Shown here in pieces: positions 48,701-59,900 of a stretch of DNA of 64,000 nt. The position numbers were made by a program, and so were the translations under genes. The DNA is taken from assembly GCA_030142905.1 (NCBI GenBank), contig JASJOG010000084.1, forward strand, positions 558,001 to 622,000. Direction: 5' to 3'. Numbering within the stretch: the stretch's first letter is position 1; the number at the start of each line of letters is the position of its first letter. The stretch is from Heliopora coerulea (taxonomy: Eukaryota; Cnidaria; Anthozoa; Scleralcyonacea; Helioporidae). The notes beneath the pieces were generated by a model, which saw nothing but the letters and a program-made list of their open reading frames with translations, searched no databases and was not told the origin of the DNA.

Positions 48701-51700
48701 ATATTTCAGTAAGATCTCTGTGACATTTATGCAAACCGAAACCAACACTTAAGAGCCAGTAAAACCAAGATGTGTGTATCTAAGAAATTGTGTGACTTTT
48801 CATGGGTGTGTAGTTATCCTTGAGTTTATCTCATTCTATCCCATACCAACATCTCTCACTTTATCCAGTTTGAGATCTTCCCATTCCCCCCATCTCAGTT
48901 TCCCCCTAACCACCTTAGCTCCTCCCATCCCAGCTCATCCCAATTTGTCCTTTATCTTAACTGTCTCAGCTCATCTAATCACACCACATTTAACCCCATT
49001 ACTGGAAATTTCATTACAGCTTATCTTGTTTCACTTCACTTCTCACTTCACCCCACCTCTTCACCACATCACATCTCATATCAACCTTCCCACCACACCT
49101 CACAACATCTCTCCCAAAACATCTTGTCTCATTGAATCTCAGCCCTCTCTACCTAAATGCATCCACCTCACCTCACCAAAACTCATCTCACCACGAACTA
49201 TCTCATTTCACCACAATCCGCCTCACCTCACTTCATCCTATTCCACCACAGCTCACAGCACATCACTTCATCCCAAGCACACATCGCCTCATCCTCCAAA
49301 AGAACTGAAAGGCCTAACCTTGGATTGATGGAAACTAAATCAATCATAATCATTGCATCATGTACCTTTTCAGTCCCAGCTCTCTCCTGTGCTAAAATTC
49401 GGGCACCTAATTGATCCAACGTAACTGGAGGTGGAAAGTTTCCTGACAAAAATGAAAGCAGTAAATAAGGATGTACAAGAATAGTACTTTTAAAACAAAT
49501 ATTTAGTAAAACAAATGTTATAAACTACCTAGAACTTCCTAAGGAAATACTTCTTATTGATAAGTAAAATTATCTGGCATTAGTCAGAGTAACATGTCAG
49601 GTGTCTGGTTCCAGTGAAAAAGAGTTTAAGTTGTCAGTTAATGTTTCAGAAACATAAATCATTTTCTGTGTTTTCACTTATTTATGGAAACACAAGTGGA
49701 AGTTTGGCCTTTCTGGGTGTTTGAGTGTTTCATATGGCATTACCTGTCTCGTTTTCCTTAAATTCAACTGTCTCGACAACCACAAAATCATGCCAGTCAA
49801 TTTGGGCAAAAGATACTAAAAACAAAGCAGACAGACAATAAATGTTTGCAAAACAAAGTCAATTCACAACTGTCTCCCACTTATCAATCTTATGTTTTTA
49901 CTTTTTTTAATAATACTTTGTACTCTTAATATACAGAAAGTTCTTTTATACATGTATCACTTTTGAAAAATATAAAACTAAATTAAAAGAAGTGAACCTA
50001 CTTTATGCTTACTTCTGATACATTGAAAGAAGTGTATTCACCTTTGATTAATTTTGTTTCAGGGTTCAATATCAGGCCCTCGACAGGTGCCATAGACTCT
50101 CACCTCGTTCTTTTTCTTTCTCATCTTCTACCTTTTGCTTCTCTTGTTCTTGGTATTTTGCCCAACGTACACGATAGTTGACATCATCCAAAATCTACAG
50201 CACAACAACCACACAACATTGTAGGGATGGGCCAATAATAATAATAATAATAATAGTTACAGTTTTTAGAACGCATTATGCATTGCCTCAGTACATTTAC
50301 AAAAGTAGAATCTATCATGGCATTAAATTACAATCAATATATTATACAAAATGCTATAATGCTAAAAAATTTTATAATAATATTATAGAACAAAAAATAC
50401 TATAAAAATGCGATTTGAAAGAGATGGGTCTTGAGCTTCCTTTTAAAAGAATCTATGGAAATAGTTGTCCTAATATTTACTGGCATGTTGTTCCAAAGCT
50501 TGGGGGCAGCAACTGGAAAAGCTCGGTTCCCATAGGTGGAAGTGATGGATTTAGGGATAACCAAGAAGCCTTGTAACACATGTGCCAAGAATGGTGGGCA
50601 ACAAATATTGGCAAAGGCCAGTCAATTCATACTGTATATTGGATCAGAGTTCATTGGATATTTAATTTTATTGATCAGCTCATCCCAACAGCATAGTTTT
50701 CATCCCAATACCAAAGCTCATCTTGCATGTTTCCATACTTGTAGTATTGTACAGTAATAACAACAATAATGGGTATCTAACACACTTCACCTTGAAAGGG
50801 TTATCAGCTTTCTCTTTTAACTTCTGTTTAATATTGCTGGGTGGGATTAAGACCTTTAGAAGATAACAAACATACCAATACATTAGCAAATAAACCTTTA
50901 TGCTGAATCAGTTGTACCATAGACCACCTTGGAAGATCAAGATCCAATTAAAATTTTACTACCTTTGTATATTGTTCCACCAGCTTTGTGAAGTAATTGA
51001 ACAAACTGTGTTGAGGTCGTAAAAAATCAAATTGATAATTCCTCTGCAAACAAAAAAATGAGAAATGGCACTGCATTATCTTGAGAAACATCAAACTTAT
51101 TTAAAGTACTTGCACTGAACACAGTTTTGCTTGCTTTCTGCACCTCATGGATTCAAAACCTCAGTATCTCCTTCTAAAGTTTTGGCAGTTCCCTGACTTC
51201 TTTGTCTCTCAGCATTGTTTACCTGTTCTCTGTTCATCAAGTTAGTCAAAAATTGACGACCATTTCTTGCCACAAACTGTGCAGTCAACTTTACAATGTC
51301 TCTGTAAAATAAAAGAAGTTAAAACTGAACAAATAATAATGATAAAAGTAATTCTGCTGTAAAATAATAAAATAAAAAACAATTAATTTGAGTCCCAAGA
51401 ATGTAACTTGTGCCCTGAATTTCTGAATTCCTGGCATATACTAGTGATAGTTATGATTGAAAAAAAAAAACAAAAAAAATCTACTTCAGTTTTGAATTTA
51501 ATATTTCAAAATAATTTCTTTTCTTCAGTCTAGAATAACATTTCAACTCTTTCCTTTCAAACAGATTCTTGGGAATGATTAAAATGATCTGGTATGAATA
51601 CAGTTAAGTGACAAGGTTAAGGAAACATTTAACAAGGTGCATTTTGGCCAAGTCAGGGGGGACTTTTTTCAAGCCAAGGGCACTGGAACAGCCACATATG

Positions 51701-54051
51701 TGCAATAATATTGTTGAGGATCATCAAAAAACCATTAGGGTAGGGCATAGCAGCCTGCTAGAAGTTTATTATAATAATTAAGTTAAGGCATGGCTCTGCA
51801 CAAGCTTTCTCACAAGTAGCCACAAGGGCTCCCACTATAAAGTTGCCTGGGAGAGTGTTGTATTCACCAATTCATATTTAGGACACTAGTCTACCATGCA
51901 GAAACTGTTGTTATTTACAAGCCACTGTTTCATTATAATATCATTAATCTAGCAATATTAAAAATTATAACTCACAAATCTAAGGATGATATACTTGGGG
52001 GGTCAGCCAGGAACTCATATTCTGGTGGGGGTTCTTTAGGGATAGCAGGTTCAATAATGGTCACTTGTGGAGCTGCTATTAGAGGTTTAGGCTAAAGAGA
52101 TAGAAAAAAACAAATGTGACAAGAGTTCCTGACCTTTTAAACAAATGACATAAAAGGGTTAAAACATTTGATGGTTGATTTTTTAACTGAATGGAGTAAT
52201 TTTCCTACAACACCTTGTTTTTAGTATTTATTTTTCTTCTTTCTATCCAATACAGTCTGGTTGTTTTACTTTAATAATAAATTAACTAGTAACTTTCCAT
52301 GGCATATTTCTATAAAATGTACTTTAATCATTATAATAGCAGATGTATATTAAACGAAGGTAAAGAAAGACATTATTTAAGCATGCAAACCACTCACCTT
52401 TGGGATAGACATGAGAGGTGGGATGGCTTCCTGATCTGGAAAAAAAAAAGTTTCAACAACAAAAAGTTACATCAAAGCTGCACAATGAAATGAGAATTAA
52501 AAATAGAAATTGACACTAGTTCAATAATATCCAATATCTAATCACCAATAAACAAAACACCTGTAATAAAATCTTATTATTAGGAAATATTGACAGGTTT
52601 AAACACATTGTTAAATGAAAGTTTTCTCACAAGGAACTCAAGATTAACATTGTGCTAACCAATCTTTATGAACCCAATTAATTGCTAATTACATTAATGA
52701 TTTACTTTTCAAATTTTGTGATACATAATCTTACTTTTGCCCTCATTCTCCTGGAATTCTTTCACTTTGTGTTGATAATAAGCATGATATGGATCTCCAG
52801 TATTAAGAAAGTTAAATTTTGGATTGTTTTGTTCATTTTGTCGAATTCTTGTCTGGAACTCTGGACCTGCAAACAGAAGAAACAGTCAGTCATTAAAAGC
52901 AACCCGTATCCAACTCCAACAGACACAAAAAGTTTTCCTGACACTTCACCAAGCAGAAACATGGGTCAGTTGGACTTACATATGTCAATGCATTAAGGGA
53001 TAAGGGTACACACTGACACTTTACCCCACCTAATGCCAGATGATTTTACTTGTCAAAGGGAATGAGCCTTGCCCTTAATGAGCTAACTCAAAGTTGGGTT
53101 TTTTTTTTTTATGACCTTGAAATCTTGTTCTTATATTAACTCTTTCCTGGCTAAATGTCTCCCCTTGATGTTACAATCATCTAGCATTAGCCACTGTAAA
53201 ATTATGAAAGACTGGTCCTGCTAGGAATGAGCTGAGATAGGTTATAACTCATTTCCTGATGGGTATCTTCCCTTGCACAGTATAACCTGATATTTCCCAG
53301 ATTAAAACAACAGAAGACTGATCCTGACAGGAAAGAATCAAGAGCACATGTTAGCCCAGGATAAAGGTTTGGTTAATGACAAAAGTGCTGCTATTGCAAA
53401 TGACCGATAATCTAAAAACTTTGTTATAGTGACTTACCATTTCTGGCAACAAAACTTGCAGTCTTGTCCACAATATCTGCACAACTGAGTTAAGAACATT
53501 ATAATAATAGCAATAATAATGATGACAATAATAATATATTTATACAAATTATTTATGAATCTATTCATACACACTCTAACAGTTCTAATGAAAACATAGC
53601 TGCACATGAGCCAGTTCGTCGTATCAAACTGATACTGCAACATAAAACCATCCACAGAGCTGTTGCAGTCTGTAAAAACACATGTAATATCGTGCAGCAT
53701 GTGCTCTATAAAGCTTCGACAGATTATGCTGGCGCATGCCATGTTACCATCGTGTTGAACCAGGCACGCATTGATTCTGCTGGTATGATGGAACAAGGTA
53801 CGCCATATTTCAACGTGATCAAACACAGTACTACAGCTACACCATGTTATAATTCAATACTCGCATATTACCCCCGATGCACTATGTGCCCTTCAAAGTC
53901 GACGTTTTCAGTATTTTACAGAATAATTTAACACTCATGGAAGGATACTTCGCACTTCTGGAGGCGGATAAATAATACCAATCGCTGGTTTCGACGGTGT
54001 TGTATCCACGGTCTCATTTTTTTCTTCACTTGTGGCAGTTACAGGCGGCAT
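42720..54051 (-). CDS. SF3A1: Splicing factor 3A subunit 1
   Basis: About 18 exons on the minus strand, first about 53938-54051 (MPPVTATSEEKNETVDTTPS), last 42720-42823 ending KERGGRKK, the invariant C-terminus. Domain order: SURP1 (IVDKTASFVARNGPEF at 53.44 kb into 52.8 kb), a linker with EPPPEYEFLADPPSI, SURP2 (LTAQFVARNGRQFLTNLMNR and YQFDFLRPQHSLFNYFTKLV, 50.97-51.30 kb), a charged region (QIDWHDFVVVETVEF, 49.74-49.82 kb), proline-rich segments (47.5-47.8 and 46.1-46.35 kb), the MESNLKQIAQRRTDIFGAGD block (46.61-46.85 kb), and a ubiquitin-like domain (44.57-43.29 kb; VTFQVQVPAIPDKSEWKCNG). SF3A1 is part of the U2 snRNP SF3a complex; its ubiquitin-like domain contacts U1 snRNA stem-loop 4. 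Full length appears present. Introns carry LINE tails, at least four fold-back elements and minisatellites. Confidence 0.95.
42976..43110. repeat. MITE-like element with CCTGGTT ends
   Basis: CCTGGTTCTCACTTGAGACA at the left is inverted at the right as TGTCGCTAATGAAAACCAGG, and inner parts pair too (CATACGCAAGTGCAGTG against CACTGCGTTTGCGTATG). 135 bp, no coding, in the last SF3A1 intron. Confidence 0.8.
43640..44345. repeat. Two blocks of CATATAAGCATG minisatellite
   Basis: Irregular repeats of about 20-23 bp around CATATAAGCATGCAGATACA and ACCATAGAGCTTATAA occur at about 43640-43830 and again at 44150-44345. A different repeat (43.90-44.13 kb) sits between, as if it had been inserted into one older array. 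Long minus-strand ORFs (MLIWCVSACLYDLC-like) come from the repeat. Confidence 0.75.
43925..44130. repeat. Dispersed repeat, copy 1 (CACGAGGCGATAGC family)
   Basis: Contains CTCGGCTATCGCCTCGTGTT TTAAA and TCACGAATTACCGTATTAGG. The same sequence, in opposite orientation and diverged, lies in another SF3A1 intron at about 47950-48090. Confidence 0.7.
45081..45210. repeat. Short element with 15-bp terminal inverted repeats
   Basis: ACAGTTAAGTTTTGT at 45081-45095 is repeated inverted as ACAAAACTTAACTGT at 45196-45210. 130 bp between; the interior does not pair strongly. In an SF3A1 intron. Confidence 0.6.
45667..45889. repeat. Near-perfect 223-bp inverted repeat (fold-back MITE)
   Basis: Arms of about 100 bp: AAACAGCGGCGTTCTTGAGG, TTTTTACACTATCTAAAAGA, TCTCGACGTTTCGAGCGAAG and CCGGAGATTAGTAGCATGGA are all mirrored on the right, with a centre of about 15 bp near 45778. 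Only a few mismatches separate the arms, so insertion is recent. It sits in an SF3A1 intron and would make a very stable RNA hairpin. Confidence 0.92.
46385..46482. repeat. Copy of the dispersed TAATGTCAGACG fold-back element
   Basis: Contains TGGCTAATGTCAGACGATTT TACGG with flanks TCCAGTCTGTTCCCGAC and GTCTTGGACTGGAAAGGGTTA that are partly inverted. Same family as 25627-25732. Confidence 0.6.
47044..47253 (+). mobile_element. Fragment of non-LTR retrotransposon (LINE) ORF2 C-terminus
   Basis: The plus strand reads through RQINFLRPPKTRLDHMKKSV and AYQGSILWNSLDNKARVS. This matches the tail pattern of CR1/L2/Jockey-type LINE proteins (LPKxRTxxxKxSxxYxGxxLWNSLP). Only the end is present; it lies in an SF3A1 intron on the opposite strand to the gene. 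Confidence 0.6.
47950..48090. repeat. Dispersed repeat, copy 2 (CACGAGGCGATAGC family)
   Basis: AACACGAGGCGATAGACAAG TGTTTTAGG then GTTAATTCGTGACGAAGATT, inverted relative to the copy at 43925-44130 in the same gene. Confidence 0.7.
48830..49310. repeat. Large CAT/CCTCA pyrimidine-rich minisatellite
   Basis: About 480 bp of diverged CTCATCC, TCACCTCA and CCACATCTCA units with very few G on the plus strand, in an SF3A1 intron just upstream of the exon at about 49366-49440. A 184-codon ORF through it is low-complexity and not a gene. Confidence 0.85.
50230..50590 (-). mobile_element. 3' end of a non-LTR retrotransposon (LINE) with (ATT)n tail
   Basis: Minus-strand reading gives YGNRAFPVAAPKLWNNMPVN and IDSFKRKLKTHLFQ at 50400-50560, the hallmark C-terminal tail of CR1/L2/Jockey-group reverse transcriptase ORFs. 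Downstream on the same strand are about 150 bp of AT-rich 3' UTR and a clean (ATT)n tail (50234-50255), the usual 3' end of such elements. 5'-truncated at about 50590. In an SF3A1 intron, same strand as the gene. Confidence 0.75.
53030..53240. repeat. Two adjacent copies of the dispersed fold-back element
   Basis: CTAATGCCAGATGATTTTAC at about 53033 and TCTAGCATTAGCCACTGTAA at about 53190 lie in opposite orientation, each with the TTGCCCTTAATGAGCTAAC or CTCTTTCCTGGC type flank. They are 130 bp apart in the second SF3A1 intron. Confidence 0.6.
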
Positions 54052-55881
54052 AATAAAGTTTTAATGTAGAGAATGTCAAGAATACTTCTTCGTGAAATCA
54101 ATCGTCCACCATTGACATACCAGGATGCATTGCAAAATTCATTGCGAGAGAAATGCAAAGTCCCTGGGTACGAAGTCGCATGGCTAATTGTTTATGTTTT
54201 AAAATTAATTTCATATAGTGAATTGTTCTTGATGGACGTACCTTAAGCCTGGTTGCCATTAAGTGGCAAGAATCGTAAAAATCGTGTCGTAGCAGTCGTC
54301 GCGACCCTTGCAACTCAAACACAAATATAGACTTATTGCGATTTTTGCAATTGCGATTCTTGCAATTCTAACGATTTAATGGCAACCAGGCTTTAGAGAT
54401 AGTTTCACTAACAATCGCGTTTCAAGAATTTAACACGTTTTTTGCCAATGAACTATATAATTGCCAGCATCAGAATCTTGCACAACTAGACAATAACTAG
54501 CAAAACTGTAATAGAATTCTTCAGAGCTGTAGCTAATAATCCAGGCAGAAACTGCAACCTTGATTTCAACATTAATGACCTGGATAAAACTCACAGAAAA
54601 GTCACTCTTTCATTTTAAAATAAAGTTTAACATCTCACAACATCTTCAGTGTAATGAATAATTAAGTTACTATGGGAGATTACAGGTCTGTAGTGTTACT
54701 AATGCTAATTATGGTCAGTGAAGTGTCTCAGGTGTCAAAGTGTAAGGAATGCATGAAGTGGGAAGTGAGAAACCAATGAAAAACAGCAAAGTGCAAAAAA
54801 TACAAACTAATATGGTTAGGATAAAATTGCAATAGAATTCTACTTGATAATCAAATCGAGTGCAATAACATTTTCTTTCACAAAACTTTAATGGACCATT
54901 TTATTATACACAAATGGGGAGATGTCCATGATTGTACTGTGTTCAATAAACCAAACACTAATGATTTAATTTCACAAATGCAGAACTGTTCTCATTTGGC
55001 AGCACAGGAAAAACATGTTGGGGTAAAGTCTGGATATGAATGTCAAAATAATACACATGATTCATGATGTTCTGTTGATAAAGCTGCAAGTACATAAAGG
55101 CAACGGATTAAAGGCTTACCCAAATGAGATAAGTTCTGCTCTGTGTACGTATTCACAAAATGGCTTATAATAATACTAACTTTAACTCTTCAACTACAAC
55201 AGTTGTACTCAACTTGTACAAGGTGTGGTCTTTTACAAAAATTCCTCAACATTCAGAGTCCACAATGAGCAGCAAGCAACATGTAATTAATTTGACAATT
55301 TATGTAGACAAAATCTCAAGTATGGTATTGGTTGGGGTGTAATGTTAAATGTATAAGAACCTATCTTATGCTTTAGGCTACAGATCATGTTGGATGCACG
55401 TATTGTTTGTGGATAGACAGTATGAATTCAGTCGTTCAATAACCAATGTACTTACATTTCATGAAATGTTTATAACATTAACAAAAATATTTTATCTAAG
55501 TGAGGAAAGGAGCTTACACACTGATGCAAGAAGCTTAATTTAATATTTTCTCTGCCAGAATGAAAGCAGTTTTGCCATTTGAACAGCTTTCTCACATGGA
55601 CTCTGAACCTTGTACTCCAAAGTTGTCAATTTTACAGTCTTGGGCAAAACCACTAATTTACGTATCTTGTAATTCAAGGTATCTGATATTTATGTACCAC
55701 CTCCTGGTTTGTTGTGGAATTATCAACAATTTCAATTACAAGACAGTCAAAAATATAATAAATTATTAGACATTGCAATACACTTATAATGGATGGAAAA
55801 TAATGCTGATGCTTTGTGCTAAAGCAAAATATATTTATACATTTGTACATCTGGATCATATTAATTCCTAAGCTATATTTA
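54052..55881. other. Intergenic region between SF3A1 and the PHF gene
   Basis: Both neighbours are on the minus strand, so this holds the SF3A1 promoter and the PHF 3' UTR. A MITE lies at 54246-54392. The rest is AT-rich with no recognised gene; ORFs of 60-70 codons near 55.2-55.8 kb have no recognisable features. Confidence 0.6.
54246..54392. mobile_element. MITE, 147 bp, TIR AGCCTGGTTGCCATTAA, TTA target-site duplication
   Basis: AGCCTGGTTGCCATTAA at the left and TTAATGGCAACCAGGCT at the right are perfect inverses, flanked by TTA on both sides (54243-54245 and 54393-54395). The 3-bp TTA duplication fits PIF/Harbinger-type elements. It sits about 195 bp upstream of the SF3A1 start codon, so within its promoter region. 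Confidence 0.85.
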
Positions 55882-58800
55882 TCAAGTGCGTCTAGGACTA
55901 ATCATTCTCACTCGTTTTGACCTTCTCATTGTATGCCTGGCATCTCTGCATTTCTGGCAAACAAAGATTTCTGGAACATTTGATTTACGGATCTTTGCAC
56001 ATGAGAGATGGATCCAGATCAGACACTCTGAACATTCAATCATTGGACGGCCTGAAAAAATAAAAAAACAGATAAGATCTCCATTCATAAAAAAAGCATG
56101 GGTGAGTCATTAAAAGAAAACACCTAAACAGCAACCAGAATTTGCTTAGATATATGTTTAAAATTATTTGAGTATGAAAGGAAAACAACCTTTTGTTTTG
56201 AACCACTACATCTTTCTTATTTGTGCAGTTATTGTTGAAATTTAGTTGAACATCAGGAGGGAGTGTTTGCTACAAGGATACAGAACATTATAAACTGGGG
56301 ACTTGTGCCCATCATCTTATCATTATCATGAAACATATATCAATTGCCTCATTTCATAGTAAGCTATGAAAAGACTGACTGCCCAGAGGTTTTATTTTAT
56401 TTACATATTTGTTTACACCATATTTATATTAGTGTTCATCCAAGAATTATTTTCACAATCAGAATGCAACTGGTCATGACAGTAAGTGGATCAATACTGT
56501 AGTAGGGTAATTATCTATAATTTTCCAAAATTGAAAATCCAATTTTTGAGAAGTTTTAGAAAATTCCACATGCATGCTTTCTTCTTTTTCTTTCTCTTCT
56601 TTTTCTTTCTCTTTTTTTTCTTTTCACTACATTTACACAATGCTAAATTGGCAAGTTTCAGATCGTAGCCTGTAATTGCAATTTTCACACAGGAAACATA
56701 TGAAATAATGAGAGCCATCAAAGAAACATGTCACAACAACATGACTGGACAACGGTGCATTGTTCTCTCTTAGTTTTCTGTTTTTAAGGATTGGTCTTTT
56801 TTTTGAGCTTTCTCAAAATCTCCATTGGAAAGTCTGCTTGTTATGGCATTTCAGGTGTTTTTCAGTGTCTATGGTGGTAAAACTTGCAGCTGTCTTTCAT
56901 GTCACATATCACCATGTTGCAAAGTTAGCACAACAGTTGTCTTCAGAATTAACTGAAAAGTAATGGAAAGACTTACTTTCCTAAGGCACCGAAACTTCAG
57001 TGATATACAAATACATAATTAAAATCCACTAAAACACTGACAGCTAATCTACTTTGAGAGCAGTATTTTCCCATGACATTTGAGGAGAGCAAGATTTGAG
57101 ATTTGGCTAATTATGGAAGTGGATAATTTCCAGTTGTAACATGATCAGTCAAACATTGATTTCTATACTTTTCAAATATTATTTTTGAATAAACCTGCAG
57201 CAGACCAACAAGTAGTTTAGTGCAAGAACAAGTGTATCAAGGTGAACCATTTAACTTTTTTAGTATTATAACTTTGGGTTGAACAAGTTTATTACATTTA
57301 GTAAAATATCCTGGACCTCCGGGCAGTGAGAACAAAGGTGTTTTTCCTAGACTTGCCAAAAATACAAGAAATATTTTTAACAGGATAACTAGCTCACTGC
57401 CATGAACATCCTGATTACTTTCCTTTATCTTACACTGTATGTTTTGGGCTCTATATCAGGCTTTATTAGAGGTTTATGGCAAGTTTAGGGCACTGATGTC
57501 CACAGCTGGGTGATGGTAAATAATGAACCATGTAACAAAAAACTTGAGGCATTTATGTAGACAAATACTTGTAGTTAACTGTATTCATAATCTAGAGAGT
57601 CCTTTGCTCTCAGTTGGTATTTTCTGATTCAGTAAACTAACAAGATCACTTAGTCACATCATCTTCAAGCTCAGGTACTTTTAACAGGAGAAAAATACCA
57701 CCCATACGTTGAAATATAAATAGCTAAACAGTTGTGTCTCAACTTTTAAGACTATTGGGTTTTACCATAAACCTGCAATGTCTCAAATGGTTTTCTAAGC
57801 TTAAAAACGAAGTCATAACCCACAGAGTCCTACTGTGGCAAGTGAATGGAGACAAAGTCACCGTATTCCGCCAATTTTCTTGATCAGCGAGATGGCTGAG
57901 GGCAACCTCTAGAAACCATGGTAATGTCATGAAATTTCAAATCTAAAGGGAACTTCGAATGTGCTGGAATTGATCAAGGAAATACCTTCCTCGCTTAATC
58001 GTTGTTTACATAGAACTAGCATGAAGTCCTTGATTCCGTTCTCTCGTTTACAAATATGAATTGGAACAAAGATATCAAAGACGAGTTAGTGTTAAACAAA
58101 AGGTGACCGTAGCCCCGCTCAAAATAACGTTAAATCTCGACTTCAACACGTTGTTTCGCCACAGAGGTGACCAGAATTACCTTGGTATGATTCCTAAGCT
58201 TCAAACTATGACAAAACAACCCTTTTATCAAAGAAATCATATCATTGAAATTTTAATAGAGTAAGCAGGAAAAACACCAGTATCGAACTCGTCGCTTGTC
58301 AGTGCAAACGGTTCGTCAACAGCAACTTTAGTCTCCAAATAATATGACTGAAAGAATTCCTAACCCAAGCTCTTGCTTTACAGAAAAATAATTCGTAGGG
58401 GAAAGTGGAGATGTTCAGAATCAAATTTCAGAGAAAAAGAAAGTATGTACAGCGATACCTGCAAATGGTTTCTGGCAAAAACACGTAACTTTGTTCCATG
58501 ATTCGTCACCTGAAGCAGACACGAAAATCAAAGGGGTAATACATTATAAAATAAAACCCGTTAAGCAATAGAAATAAGGTTGTTTAACTATGAGAAAGTC
58601 AACCTATAACTTCAAAAGTCTCCGTAAACCCACCGACAGTTCGCCAAAAACGTCCATAGGACGTGACATTCCACAAGAAGACCAGTGTTACCTGAGTCAT
58701 ATTCTTCGTCAACATCGTCCAGAAGTCTCTCGTCTGAACTGTCAGGTGAAGATAAACTTTCACTGTAAGCCGAGTCTGTACTTGAGCTAGTGCTTTCCTC

Positions 58801-59521
58801 TCCAGACGATTTAGGGCTTTGCCTCCGTCGAAGTTCCTACAAAAAGAAACATGATGAAAGTTTCCACTTGTACCACGCCACAGTGAATTCAAAGCTCATG
58901 ACGAAGAGATTTCATTGCTATAATGACAAAAACCTCGGTGTATGATCAGTTTCCTAGTCACGGTTTGAGACGCCAGAACCGTTGTGCTGTAGCAAGAGTG
59001 CAATCCAAAGTCATTCACAAATTGACTTTAATTCAACTAGTCGGCGTAAAATGTTATGGATAATGAACGAGACACTTTACCTCTTGTTGTCGAGCCTCGT
59101 ACGCCAAAACTAAGCTGCAAAACGAGTTAAACTCCTCCAAACTTCTTCTGAGCTTCTTCGGTTCAGGTACACTCTAAAGGAGTGCCAAAGAAAGGAACGT
59201 ACGATGAGGGTAAAAGAAATAACAACGGAACAGTAAAAACGACATTGCAAACGTGGTAAACACGAAGTCGGCGAACTGACCAAACTGTCAATGATCTTAC
59301 CAGGCCGTTCACTCCATCTTCAGAAAACCTTCTTGACGCGACTAAAACGCGATTGGGAAAAAAATACAGTGAGTGGAATAAAAAAGTACCACAAAAACTG
59401 GGAAACAAACAACAGCCTTTGAAGGGATGCTTGTAACGTGTAGCTAAGATTCATTCTCTGCACGCGGAAAAGGTATTAAGATATTACCACATTTTATACC
59501 TCTCAGAGATCCTTCAGCCAT
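55882..59521 (-). CDS. PHD finger protein, PHF13/PHF23 type
   Basis: Six exons: about 59500-59521 (MAEGSLR), 59301-59342 ([12 protein letters not shown]), about 59092-59173 ([20 protein letters not shown]), about 58692-58839 (Ser-rich, acidic DDVDEEYDS), 58457-58509 ([17 protein letters not shown]) and 55882-56053. The last two build one PHD finger: CFC, then [20 protein letters not shown] and FVCQKC, giving the C4HC3 zinc ligands, closely matching vertebrate PHF13 and PHF23. The N-terminal [12 protein letters not shown] block matches the conserved VEDFNxFCTFVLAY of the same proteins. PHF13 reads H3K4me3 in chromatin; PHF23 is linked to autophagy control. An invertebrate single copy is probably the ancestor of both, so no single symbol is given. 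The PHD finger is split by a 2.4-kb intron. The tail is basic ([13 protein letters not shown]). Confidence 0.88.
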
Positions 59522-59900
59522 TCCCAAAGCACGACAACTAAGCGTAACGGGAAATTTTTATGAGATTAAAGTGAAAATTGGACACTTTAACTGTACATAC
59601 AACTCACTGCATTCGATCGAACAAGACCAAATTCACAAGTGATCAGAGTGGAGACCCACAAGCCAACACGAGCACTACAATAACTTCTGTGATTGGCTCG
59701 CTCTACATGAAAGTCTCTAATCCGTTGACGTCACAGCAAAGATGTAACATATCCCTACAACAACAGGCGACTTCAGTAGTTTAATATATTGATTTAATTT
59801 AGGAAATAACTCTTTTTGGTTTCAAAAGTTACCCCAACACTTCCCAACAACACTCCTAGTCCTGTCGATTAAAAAATTAAGGGAAAATTGGGCCTTGGAA
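59522..59900. promoter_or_regulatory. Probable bidirectional promoter: CCAAT box and full CRE
   Basis: 379 bp between the PHF start codon and a divergent plus-strand ATG. It contains a reverse CCAAT box GATTGGCT (59691-59698) and, 28 bp on, a palindromic cAMP response element TGACGTCA (59726-59733). The CCAAT + CRE pairing is common in TATA-less bidirectional promoters. Function is inferred from the motifs and layout. Confidence 0.5.

Noticed and set aside
48774..49328. 184-codon plus-strand ORF
   Set aside because: Translation of the CATCC/CTCA minisatellite in an SF3A1 intron; low complexity only.
53434..53826. 130-codon minus-strand ORF extending the SF3A1 second exon
   Set aside because: Only about 50 bp (VDKTASFVARNG) is SF3A1; the rest is intron in another frame containing ATA/AAT repeats.
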